NCBI GenBank assembly: GCA_963728845.1
Contig: CAVSLS010000021.1
Span: 558,001-622,000, forward strand
Direction of reading: 5' to 3'
Origin: Bog-473 sp963728845
GTDB taxonomy: Bacteria > Actinomycetota > Acidimicrobiia > Acidimicrobiales > RAAP-2
DNA: 64,000 nucleotides
The notes beneath the pieces were generated by a model that saw only the letters and a program-made list of their open reading frames with translations, was not told the origin of the DNA and made no database searches. Positions 57,407 to 64,000 of the stretch are shown here, piece after piece (position 1 is the first letter of the stretch; each line of letters starts with the position of its first letter). A program made the translations under genes and the position numbers.

Positions 57407-57993
57407 AACGTCGGACCGGAGTGGTCGCCCTGCTCGCCGTGTGCGCCTTCGCCGCGGCGGGCTGCGCCATCCCCACGCAGAACGCGCCGAACACCATCGC
57501 CTCGTCGAAGGTGCCCTTCGGCCTCCTCAATCCCCACCCGCCGACGACCACGACGACGGAGCCGAAACCCTCCTCCTTCGTGCCGGTCAAGGTGTACTTC
57601 CTCAACTCGACGAACCAGCTGGAGCCGGCGGTACGCGTCGTGGCCCCGCCCGCGCCGCTCAGCTCCATCATCACGGCCATGCTGGCCGGCCCGACGAGCG
57701 CCGAGGCGGCGGGCGGCATCTTCACCGCAATCCCGAGCGACGTGACGGTCCTGTCGACGACCACGCAGGGCAACGTCGTGACCGTGAACCTGAACACCGC
57801 CTTCGGGCAGATCACCGGAAACGACACGGAATTGTCCGTCGCGCAGATCGTGGCCACCATCGCCACCGAGAACGGGCTGACGACGGGGGTCATCTTCGAG
57901 ATCGACGGTCAGCGCACGAGCGTCCCGATCGCCAACGGCTCGCAGGTCACCGGACCGGTCTACCTCATTCAGTTTCTCAACGTCGCACCCTGA
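57403..57993 (+). CDS. GerMN-domain lipoprotein, short LpqB-like
   Basis: This 196-residue lipoprotein has a signal peptide ending in lipobox FAAAGC (Cys21), a Thr/Pro linker (PPTTTTTEPKP) and one GerMN domain (VKVYFLNSTNQLEPAVRVV, SIITAMLAGPTSAEAAGG, VTVNLNTAFGQITGND). By position it is the LpqB of the MtrAB system, which in mycobacteria is about 580 residues with a C-terminal beta-propeller. Here only the GerMN part is present, so the symbol is withheld. It overlaps the kinase gene by 4 bp (GTGA) and is convergent with rsfS. Confidence 0.88.
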   Translation: MKRRTGVVALLAVCAFAAAGCAIPTQNAPNTIASSKVPFGLLNPHPPTTTTTEPKPSSFVPVKVYFLNSTNQLEPAVRVVAPPAPLSSIITAMLAGPTSAEAAGGIFTAIPSDVTVLSTTTQGNVVTVNLNTAFGQITGNDTELSVAQIVATIATENGLTTGVIFEIDGQRTSVPIANGSQVTGPVYLIQFLNVAP

Positions 57994-58012
57994 ACGGGGT
58001 CGGCGGCTCAGA

Positions 58013-58390
58013 TCATCCGGCGTCCTCGACGTCGCGGCGCCAGGGCACGCGTGGCGCACCTGACCACAGGTGCTCGAGATCGTAGTAGTCGCGCGTCTCC
58101 TGCAAGAAGACGTGCGCGATGAAGTCGCCGTAATCCATCAACACCCACGTGGCGTCGGCCAGCCCCTCGGTCCGCACCGGAGCGACGCCGTGCGCCTCCT
58201 TCACGCTCTTCTCGATCTCCTCGACGAGGGTGCGCACATGGCGCGTGTTGGGTGCACTGGTGATGACGAAGGCGTCGACGACGCCGAAGAGCTCCTCCAT
58301 CGCGAGCACCACCGTCTCGTGCCCGAGCTTGGCTTCCGCGGACTCGGCCGCGGTGGCCACGGCCGGCGGCAGCTGGACGTGCACGTCCAA
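58013..58390 (-). CDS. rsfS: Ribosomal silencing factor RsfS
   Basis: RsfS binds L14 and blocks subunit joining when nutrients are low. The 125 residues contain KLGHETVVLAMEELFGVVDA, FVITSAPNTRHVRTLVEEIE and the signature WVLMDYGDFIAHVFLQETRD. TTG 58390 is used as the start; GTG 58384 is equally possible and neither has a clear RBS. It lies downstream of nadD and a small membrane protein gene on one strand, the common nadD-rsfS pairing. Confidence 0.92.
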   Translation of the reverse strand: MDVHVQLPPAVATAAESAEAKLGHETVVLAMEELFGVVDAFVITSAPNTRHVRTLVEEIEKSVKEAHGVAPVRTEGLADATWVLMDYGDFIAHVFLQETRDYYDLEHLWSGAPRVPWRRDVEDAG

Positions 58391-58398
58391 CCGTGGGG

Positions 58399-58602
58399 TC
58401 AATGGAGCACGTCCAGGAACCCTACGGTGAGCCCGAAGGCGCCCACGAGGATGGAGCAACTCGCGACCGCCCATCGCCGGCGAAACCGTCGCGCCAGCTT
58501 CTGTTCAGCCCGTCGATCAGCCCGGGGCTGGACCCGGGCCGGGGTGGCGCCCGCATGGGGACTGTCCGACAGCTCCGTCCACTCGGCCGGCAAGGCGCTC
58601 AT
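58399..58602 (-). CDS. Small single-pass membrane protein between nadD and rsfS
   Basis: I do not recognise this 67-residue protein. It has a hydrophilic N-terminus, a strongly basic segment (KLARRFRRRWAVA) and one hydrophobic helix to near the end (ASCSILVGAFGLTVGFLDVL), so it is probably type II with a short outer tail. It starts directly at the nadD stop (ATG 58602, nadD ends 58603) and is followed 8 bp on by rsfS, so it is likely translated. A genuine small gene is favoured by the tight spacing and the positive-inside pattern. Confidence 0.6.
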   Translation of the reverse strand: MSALPAEWTELSDSPHAGATPARVQPRADRRAEQKLARRFRRRWAVASCSILVGAFGLTVGFLDVLH

Positions 58603-59217
58603 CTAGGGGACAGCGTACATACCGCGGCGGTGGATGCAACGGATCACCGCCTCGGGGACCATGCCCTCGACCGGTCGGCCGGACGCCAGCAGGTCACGGA
58701 CGTCCGAGCTCGAGACCGCGACCTGCGGGCCGTCCACCCGGACCACCCGCCACCCCGGCCCCGGCGCCGGGCCGGCACCCGTCGGACGGCTCACCACGGC
58801 CAGGGTGACCAGCCGCTGGAGATCCTCGACCCGGTGCCATGACGCCAGCTCGGGGACCAGGTCGGCCCCCACGACCAGGAACAATTCGGTCGGGCGCCCC
58901 GCCGCTCCGGAGAGGGCCAGGACCTCCTCGGCGGTGTCCACCGAGTAGCTCGGGCCACCGCGGTCGATCTCGAGCCGGCTGACCTCGGCCCCGGGGATCC
59001 CCTCGGCCAGGGCCTCGGTCAGCGCGTAACGGTCTTGGGCGGGGGAGATCGCCCGCTGCCCCGACTTCTGCCACGGGTCGTTGGCCACGACGAGGAGCAG
59101 CCGGTGGAGGCCGACCTGCTCGATGACGGCCCGGGCCGCGGCGACGTGCCCGACGTGCGGCGGGTCGAAGGTCCCTCCGAGGATCCCGATGCGGGTGGGG
59201 GGCTCAGGTGCCGGCAA
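58603..59217 (-). CDS. nadD: Nicotinate-nucleotide adenylyltransferase
   Basis: NadD makes deamido-NAD from nicotinate mononucleotide and ATP. At 204 residues it has GILGGTFDPPHVGHVAAARA with the (T/H)xGH motif, LVVANDPWQKSGQRAISPAQ, RGGPSYSVDTAEEVLAL and the second signature VAVSSSDVRDLLASGRPVEG. It starts with TTG 59217, overlapping the end of the LLM oxidoreductase gene by 14 bp. Confidence 0.95.
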   Translation of the reverse strand: MPAPEPPTRIGILGGTFDPPHVGHVAAARAVIEQVGLHRLLLVVANDPWQKSGQRAISPAQDRYALTEALAEGIPGAEVSRLEIDRGGPSYSVDTAEEVLALSGAAGRPTELFLVVGADLVPELASWHRVEDLQRLVTLAVVSRPTGAGPAPGPGWRVVRVDGPQVAVSSSDVRDLLASGRPVEGMVPEAVIRCIHRRGMYAVP

Positions 59218-60133
59218 GTTGCGTGATCACCGGTGCCAGCGCGTCCATCTCGGGCTCGTGCACGACGATGTTGCTGAAGCCGAGCTCCTGCCGCCGCGTC
59301 TGCAGGGTGTCGACGATCTCGCTCGCCGAGCCGATGAGGGCGACGGGGGCGGCGCGCAACTGCTCGGGCGTCAGGTCGAAGACGGGGGCCAACGACGCGA
59401 ACACCTCCCCCGCGTTGGGGACGACCTGCACCGTCGCCGTCCAGCACTGGAACTCGAGATCGTCGGCGCGCTCGCCTGCCGCCTCTCTGGCCCACCGCAC
59501 CCGGTCGGCGTATTTGTCCACCACCGATTCGGCCGCCACCTCGGGACCGATGGAGCCAGCGGCGAGGCTCGGCACGATGCTCACGGTCTCGGCGTACTGG
59601 CCGGCCAGCGTCAGGATGCGGCGGCTGCCGCCGCCGATGACGAGCGGGGGGCCCCCGGGTGTCACGGGTGCCGGTGACGCGACCGCATCCTCGACGCGGT
59701 AGTGCTCGCCGCAGAAGCTGACGCTTCCGGTGCGCCACATGGTGCGCATGATCTCGAGGCTCTCGGCGAGCCGCGCCACGCGAACCGACGGAAGCTCCAT
59801 CGGGATGCCCGACTGCGCGTAGTCGGTCGTCAACCAGCCGGCGCCCATGCCGAACTCGAAGCGGCCGCCCGTCACCACGTCGAGCGTGGCCGCCTCCTTG
59901 GCCAGGACGAGCGGGTGCCGGAAGTCGTTGTCGAGGACGAGCGTCCCGACGCGCAGTGTCGTCGCGGCTTCGGCCGCCACGGTGAGGGCGACCATCGGCG
60001 CCCACTGGTCGTCGAGGTGATCGGGCACGTAGAGCGTCGAAAAACCGAGATCCTCGGTCTTTCGCGCCAGATCGCGCCACGCAGCAGGGGATGCTGCCCC
60101 CGAGGCCTGAAGGGCGAACCTGAAGGCGGCCAT
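59204..60133 (-). CDS. F420-dependent LLM-class oxidoreductase
   Basis: This luciferase-like TIM-barrel enzyme of 309 residues shows FSTLYVPDHLDDQWAPMVAL, TLRVGTLVLDNDFRHPLVLA, ATLDVVTGGRFEFGMGAGW and PPLVIGGGSRRILTLAGQYA. These are the blocks of the actinobacterial F420 group (TIGR03621-like). The substrate is unknown. -10-like TAGGAT ends about 8 bp before the ATG at 60133, so the message is probably leaderless. It is divergent from aroG across 32 bp. Confidence 0.88.
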   Translation of the reverse strand: MAAFRFALQASGAASPAAWRDLARKTEDLGFSTLYVPDHLDDQWAPMVALTVAAEAATTLRVGTLVLDNDFRHPLVLAKEAATLDVVTGGRFEFGMGAGWLTTDYAQSGIPMELPSVRVARLAESLEIMRTMWRTGSVSFCGEHYRVEDAVASPAPVTPGGPPLVIGGGSRRILTLAGQYAETVSIVPSLAAGSIGPEVAAESVVDKYADRVRWAREAAGERADDLEFQCWTATVQVVPNAGEVFASLAPVFDLTPEQLRAAPVALIGSASEIVDTLQTRRQELGFSNIVVHEPEMDALAPVITQLAGT

Positions 60134-60165
60134 GAGGGGCGATCCTACGGCGTTAACCTGGTGCG

Positions 60166-61524
60166 GTGACGAGCCACCCCGACGCCTCTGCTTGGAGCCC
60201 CGCGTCCTGGCGCAAGTTCCCCGCCGCGCAGCAGCCGGTGTGGCCCGACGCGGACACCCTCAAGAAGGCGGAGGCGCGGCTGAGCACGCTCCCTCCCCTC
60301 GTGTTCGCCGGCGAGGCGCGCCACCTCACTGCGCAGCTCGGCGACGTGGCGAACGGCCACGCCTTCCTGCTCCAGGCCGGTGACTGCGCCGAGTCGTTCG
60401 CCGAGTTCACCGCCGACTCCATCCGGGACAAGCTCAAGATCATTCTGCAGATGGCGGTGGCCCTGACCTACGCAGCGGGCGTGCCGGTCGTGAAGGTGGG
60501 CCGCATCGCCGGGCAGTTCGCCAAGCCCCGCTCGGCCGTCACCGAGCGGGTGGGGGACCTGGAGCTGCCGTCGTTCCGCGGCCACATGGTCAACGACGAG
60601 GTGTTCGAGGCCGAGGCGCGCCAGCCGGACCCCGAGCGACTGGTGGCCGCGTACCAGCAGTCGGCTTCGACGCTGAACCTCCTGCGTGCCTTCACCAAGG
60701 GCGGCTTCGCCGACCTGTCGCAGGTGCACCTGTGGAACCAGCAGTTCGTCGCGTCGTCGACCGAAGGGCTGCGCTACGAACGGATCGCCTCGGAGATCGA
60801 CCGCGCCCTGCGCTTCATGGCCGCCTGCGGCATCGACCTCGGTGCCGAGGAGGGCCTGCACGAGGTCGACTTCTGGACCAGTCACGAGGCGCTGATCCTC
60901 CCCTACGAGGAATGCCTGACCCGTGTGGACTCGCTCACGGATGAGTGGTACGACTGCTCGGCTCACATGGTCTGGGTGGGCGACCGTACGCGCCAGCTCG
61001 GAGGCGCCCACCTCGAGTTCCTCTCGGGCATCAACAACCCGGTGGGGGCGAAGGTCGGGCCCGCCTGCACTCCCGAGGAGGTCATGGCGATCTGCGAGCG
61101 CCTCAACCCCGACCGTCTCCCGGGCCGGCTCACCCTCATCACCAGGTTGGGAGCCGAGAGGATCGGGGCACTCCTGCCGCCGATCGTGCGGGCCGTCGAG
61201 GCCGAGGGCCATCCGGTCGTGTGGGTCTGCGACCCCATGCACGGGAACACCTTCACCAGCGATGGCGGGCACAAGACCCGCCGCTTCGACGACATCATGG
61301 CCGAGCTGCGTTCGTTCTTCGACGTGCACCGCGCCGAGGGGAGCTGGCCGGGCGGGGTGCACGTGGAGCTGACCGGCGACGACGTGACCGAGTGCCTGGG
61401 AGGTGCCGAGGAGGTCCTCGAGGGCGATCTCGGCGCACGCTACACGACGACGTGCGACCCGCGGCTCAACGCGCGCCAGTCGCTCGACCTAGCGTTCCGC
61501 GTGGCGGAATTCCTCAGAAGTTGA
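60166..61524 (+). CDS. aroG: 3-deoxy-7-phosphoheptulonate synthase, class II
   Basis: Class II DAHP synthase joins PEP and erythrose-4-phosphate, the entry to the shikimate pathway. The 452 residues include FLLQAGDCAESFAEFTADSI, VGRIAGQFAKPRS, HMVWVGDRTRQLGGAHLEFL, SGINNPVGAKVGPAC and VWVCDPMHGNTFTSDGGHKT, with the metal and substrate ligands Cys, His, Glu and Asp in their usual blocks. The GTG start has almost no leader. The stop overlaps the TTG start of the repeat-GH25 protein (TTGA). Confidence 0.96.
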   Translation: MTSHPDASAWSPASWRKFPAAQQPVWPDADTLKKAEARLSTLPPLVFAGEARHLTAQLGDVANGHAFLLQAGDCAESFAEFTADSIRDKLKIILQMAVALTYAAGVPVVKVGRIAGQFAKPRSAVTERVGDLELPSFRGHMVNDEVFEAEARQPDPERLVAAYQQSASTLNLLRAFTKGGFADLSQVHLWNQQFVASSTEGLRYERIASEIDRALRFMAACGIDLGAEEGLHEVDFWTSHEALILPYEECLTRVDSLTDEWYDCSAHMVWVGDRTRQLGGAHLEFLSGINNPVGAKVGPACTPEEVMAICERLNPDRLPGRLTLITRLGAERIGALLPPIVRAVEAEGHPVVWVCDPMHGNTFTSDGGHKTRRFDDIMAELRSFFDVHRAEGSWPGGVHVELTGDDVTECLGGAEEVLEGDLGARYTTTCDPRLNARQSLDLAFRVAEFLRS

Positions 61525-63044
61525 TCCGCCGGCTCGTCCTCGCGGTGCTGGTGACAGCGCTCCCGCTGCTGGCCGTGCTGGCCACGGCCGTCAGCACCGG
61601 CGCGCCACCGGCCGCCGCGACGACGCCGTCACATGCCTATTGGCTGGTGGCCTCCGACGGCGGGATCTTCAGTTTCGGCGGCGCAACCTTCTACGGGTCG
61701 ACTGGCGGCATGGTGCTCAACAAGCCGATTGTCGGCATGGCGTCGACGCCCGACGGCGGGGGTTACTGGCTCGTGGCCTCCGACGGCGGGATCTTCAGTT
61801 ACGGCGACGCGCAGTTCTACGGCAGCACGGGCAGCACCACGCTCAACAAGCCGATCGTCGGCATGTCGTCGACGCCCGACGGCAAGGGCTACTGGCTGGT
61901 GGCCTCCGACGGCGGGATCTTCAGCTACGGGGACGCCCACTTCTACGGCAGCACCGGCAGCATGACGCTCAACAAGCCGGTGGTGGGGATGGCCGCCACT
62001 CCCAGCGGCAACGGGTACTGGCTGGTGGCCTCCGACGGCGGGATCTTCAGCTACGGCGACGCAGGCTTCCACGGGAGTACGGGCAGCCTCGTGCTGAACA
62101 AGCCGGTCATCGGCATGATCACGGGCCCGAGCGGAGGCGGCTATTTCCTCGTCGCCTCCGACGGGGGCATCTTCAGCTTCGGCACCGCACCGTTCTTCGG
62201 GTCGCTCGGCGGCCTCCCGCTCAAGCACCCCATCGCCGCGGCGACGGCGATCCCCGACGGGAGCGGCTACTGGTTCTCCGACACCGCCGGACTCGTCTCC
62301 AGCTTCGGTGCGGCGAAGTATTACGGCTCGGCGCCGTCACCGCTGAACCGGCCCATCGTGGGCATGGCCGACGCGCCGGGCAACGGGTCGTTCGTCGGCA
62401 GCACCTACCCGTCGGGCTCCTACGGGTACGACATCAGCGTCTACCAGTGCTCCAGCTTCCCGACCGGGGCTCATTCGATCGGCATCGTGGAGGTGGACGG
62501 GAGCTCCTCGGGCAACACGAACCCGTGTCTCGCCCAGGAAGCGGCGTGGGCCGGCGGCGGCTTGAACCTCTACACATATCTCACGTACGGCACCTCAACC
62601 ACGGCCGAGCCAGGATGCAACGGCGACCTCTCCTGCAACGCGGGCTACCAGGCGGGAGTCGCCGCCTACACGGACGCGCAGAACGCGGGAGCCGGCTCGA
62701 CCACCATTCCCTGGTGGCTCGACGTGGAGATGGCCAACGCCAACTGGTCGGGCAGTCTGAGTGAGAACGCGGAATTCGTCCAAGGCGCCCTCAACGCCCT
62801 CCACGAGTCCGAGGGCATCTCCGACGTCGGCATCTACGCCAGCCCGGGCGTCTGGAACAACATCGTGGGTGACTACACGCCTTCGGTCCCCTACTGGATG
62901 GCCGACTACCTCGCGTCGCCAAGCGGACCGGGCTCCTGCGCGGACTACCAGAACTGGGTGACAAACCACGGCGCTCAGTTACCCGGACCGCCTCAGCTCG
63001 TGCAGTACAACAGCGCCCAGTACGACGAGGACTACGCCTGCTAG
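61521..63044 (+). CDS. Secreted protein: six 42-residue repeats plus GH25-like domain
   Basis: This 507-residue protein starts at TTG 61521, overlapping the aroG stop. A signal peptide (LIRRLVLAVLVTALPLLAVL) is followed by six repeats of exactly 42 residues, starting at 61635, 61761, 61887, 62013, 62139 and 62265, consensus GYWLVASDGGIFSYGDA then LNKPIVGMASTPDG, the sixth diverged. The C-terminal 200 residues look like a GH25/DUF1906 TIM barrel: SYGYDISVYQC at strand 1, IPWWLDVEMAN with the Asp-x-Glu pair, VGIYASPGVWNNIVG and VPYWMADYLAS. Six cysteines suggest disulfides. A peptidoglycan- or glycan-cleaving role is inferred. The frame is intact. Confidence 0.87.
   Translation: MIRRLVLAVLVTALPLLAVLATAVSTGAPPAAATTPSHAYWLVASDGGIFSFGGATFYGSTGGMVLNKPIVGMASTPDGGGYWLVASDGGIFSYGDAQFYGSTGSTTLNKPIVGMSSTPDGKGYWLVASDGGIFSYGDAHFYGSTGSMTLNKPVVGMAATPSGNGYWLVASDGGIFSYGDAGFHGSTGSLVLNKPVIGMITGPSGGGYFLVASDGGIFSFGTAPFFGSLGGLPLKHPIAAATAIPDGSGYWFSDTAGLVSSFGAAKYYGSAPSPLNRPIVGMADAPGNGSFVGSTYPSGSYGYDISVYQCSSFPTGAHSIGIVEVDGSSSGNTNPCLAQEAAWAGGGLNLYTYLTYGTSTTAEPGCNGDLSCNAGYQAGVAAYTDAQNAGAGSTTIPWWLDVEMANANWSGSLSENAEFVQGALNALHESEGISDVGIYASPGVWNNIVGDYTPSVPYWMADYLASPSGPGSCADYQNWVTNHGAQLPGPPQLVQYNSAQYDEDYAC
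61635..62390 (+). repeat. Six in-frame 126-bp repeats in the GH25-like protein gene
   Basis: The period is exactly 126 bp from 61635 to 62265. Units 1-4 are near identical in protein (YWLVASDGGIFS[FY]G), and units 5-6 drift. Same unit and number as at 19847-20602. Confidence 0.9.
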
Positions 63045-63078
63045 CTGTTGCTGGCGCACCCGAGCGCCGCCCTGGTGT

Positions 63079-63118
63079 CTCTCGGAACTATCAACCTACT
63101 CATTTAGAGTGTGGAGAG
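63079..63118. repeat. Third copy of the AT-cored dyad element
   Basis: CGGAACTATCAACCTACTCATTTAGAGT-like core (63083-63110) matches copy 2 of the 37.2 kb pair at about 23 of 27 positions. It is flanked by pairing arms CTCTC (63079-63083) and GAGAG (63114-63118), different in sequence from those at 37.2 kb. It ends 35 bp before the GNAT start and could be its operator or promoter. The rest of the 108-bp gap (63045-63152) shows only an RBS-like GAGGAAG. Confidence 0.65.
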
Positions 63119-63152
63119 AGAGGGCAGGCGGGTTCCAGGGCGAGGAAGCTTC

Positions 63153-63623
63153 ATGGAGACAGTCGCACGAATTGCCACGAGGGATGACGTCACGGCCTTG
63201 GCGCAGCTCCGGCACTCCTGGACCACCGAGCTGGACGGAGCGGTCGAGGACACAGGCTTCGCGGCGGCGTTCACCGAGTGGCTGGCCGCCGAAGAGGGCC
63301 ACCGCACCTTCTGGATCGCCGACCGGCAGCGTCGCCCCGTCGGCATGGTCAACCTGCTCACGATCGAGCGCATGCCGAGGCCGGGACGGCCGCCGAGCCG
63401 TTGGGGCTATCTCGGCAACCTGTACGTCCTCCCCGATCACAGGCTGTCCGGCGTCGCGACACACCTCGTCACCACCCTCTTGGGGACCGCCGCACGGCGC
63501 GGGCTCGAGCGCGTCCTCGTGCACCCCAACGAGCGGTCGCTCCCGTTCTGGCGCCGCACCTCGTTCGTGGACGTGTCAGACCTCCTGGTCCACGAGTCAA
63601 GCGATCACCCGACCACGGCGTGA
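63153..63623 (+). CDS. GNAT-family N-acetyltransferase
   Basis: This 156-residue acetyltransferase has VARIATRDDVTALAQLRHSW at the start, RRPVGMVNLLTIE (strand 4 region), YLGNLYVLPDHRLSGVATHL with the acetyl-CoA pyrophosphate loop (HRLSGVAT), and VLVHPNERSLPFWRRTSF. The substrate is unknown. ATG 63153 follows GAGGAAG by 5 bp; an upstream GTG-type start would run through the dyad element and is rejected. It is convergent with the methyltransferase at the window edge. Confidence 0.9.
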   Translation: METVARIATRDDVTALAQLRHSWTTELDGAVEDTGFAAAFTEWLAAEEGHRTFWIADRQRRPVGMVNLLTIERMPRPGRPPSRWGYLGNLYVLPDHRLSGVATHLVTTLLGTAARRGLERVLVHPNERSLPFWRRTSFVDVSDLLVHESSDHPTTA

Positions 63624-63626
63624 CGC

Positions 63627-64000
63627 CTATGACGCCGGCTTCTCCCAGACCGATACGTGCATCACGCTGTCGCTCGTGAACGGCTCGCGGCGCCATCCGG
63701 CCCAACGCTCGCGCAGGTACAGGCCGGCGATGCGTGCCATCAGGTCGAGCTCGGCCGGCCAGGCGTAGCGATACGGCATGGAGAACGTCTCGGCGCGGCC
63801 ATTCCCGAAGAAGTAGTGGTGCGACACGCCCAACTGACGGGCGACATCGAGCTCGTCGAATCCCAGGCGGGTCGGGGAGGCGAGGAAGGCCCGGACCGTG
63901 TCGCCCGGGGGAAGGCGTCGGAGCTGCGGCACCTCCACCTCGATCACGAAGGATCCGCCGGGCTCCAGGTGCGCCGCCACGTTGCAGAAACACGCCACCT
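63627..64000 (-). CDS. SAM-dependent methyltransferase, 5' part outside the window
   Basis: Only the C-terminal 124 codons are seen. EPGGSFVIEVEVPQLRRLPP corresponds to the strand after motif III of a class I methyltransferase. SMPYRYAWPAELDLMARIAG and the ending SDSVMHVSVWEKP are typical of a common actinobacterial group. The SAM-binding motif I lies beyond base 64000. The substrate is unknown. It ends 3 bp after the convergent GNAT gene. Confidence 0.8.
   Translation of the reverse strand, partial: VACFCNVAAHLEPGGSFVIEVEVPQLRRLPPGDTVRAFLASPTRLGFDELDVARQLGVSHHYFFGNGRAETFSMPYRYAWPAELDLMARIAGLYLRERWAGWRREPFTSDSVMHVSVWEKPAS

Overview
This 64 kb window is GC-rich chromosomal DNA from an actinobacterium. 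Gene order is the best clue. miaB-miaA-dapF-hflX sits near lexA, a divergent LysM gene and nrdR, and a second long block runs rpsB-tsf-pyrH-frr-cdsA-dxr-rseP-ispG-proS-rimP-nusA-ylxR-infB-rbfA-truB-ribF-rpsO-pnp-M16-dapB...dapA-rnj, with ftsK further on. Both orders match the mycobacterial and general actinobacterial chromosome. A class II DAHP synthase, an F420-type luciferase-like oxidoreductase, an MtrAB-LpqB-like cassette and mycobacterial-type SOS boxes agree. An archaeal/eukaryotic-type ProRS and secreted proteins built of 42-residue repeats make me favour a deep-branching class such as Acidimicrobiia. That last step is inference.

Layout. 0-5 kb: nrdR (cut by the edge), a LysM division-control gene and lexA around a cluster of five SOS boxes, then a Fpg/Nei glycosylase, a methyltransferase and an ECF sigma/anti-sigma pair with a coupled unknown gene. 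5.8-13.3 kb: a leftward operon miaB-miaA-dapF-hflX-dapC-dapD-dapE, almost every junction overlapping. 13.3-18.6 kb: a lipoprotein, thrB, a D-Ala-D-Ala carboxypeptidase and ftsK. One perfect LexA box lies between ftsK and a radical SAM gene. 19.7-24.3 kb: a secreted repeat-SGNH protein, a glycerophosphodiester phosphodiesterase, an acyl-CoA synthetase and a HAD hydrolase. 24.3-31.1 kb: rnj-dapA, a diiron oxygenase with TetR, and dapB-tetR-rhomboid. 31.1-52.5 kb: the housekeeping block for RNA decay, translation, isoprenoid and phospholipid synthesis. 52.6-64 kb: xerC, a solute-binding protein, an MtrAB-LpqB-like cassette, nadD-rsfS, an LLM oxidoreductase, aroG, a repeat-GH25 protein, a GNAT and a cut methyltransferase.

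How genes work together. Six of the lysine/diaminopimelate genes (dapA, B, C, D, E, F) are here in three places, next to cell-wall genes (carboxypeptidase, dxr/ispG for lipid carrier, ftsK). SOS control is visible at lexA, the LysM gene and the ftsK/radical SAM divide. Most neighbours on one strand overlap by ATGA, GTGA or TTGA, so translational coupling is the rule. Several promoters look leaderless.

Data caution. At least 25 single-base frame breaks interrupt genes that must be intact for life (dapA, dapB, rnj, infB, nusA, tsf, dxr, ftsK, thrB, miaA). Nearly all are one extra or missing base, several of them in short homopolymers, and nearly all are insertions. I treat these as sequence errors, annotate each gene over its whole span and give the break point. 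I saw no tRNA, rRNA, CRISPR array, insertion sequence or prophage. The most interesting unexplained items are two secreted proteins with the same exact 6 x 42-residue repeat domain but different enzyme domains, and an AT-rich dyad element present twice at 37.2 kb and once at 63.1 kb.
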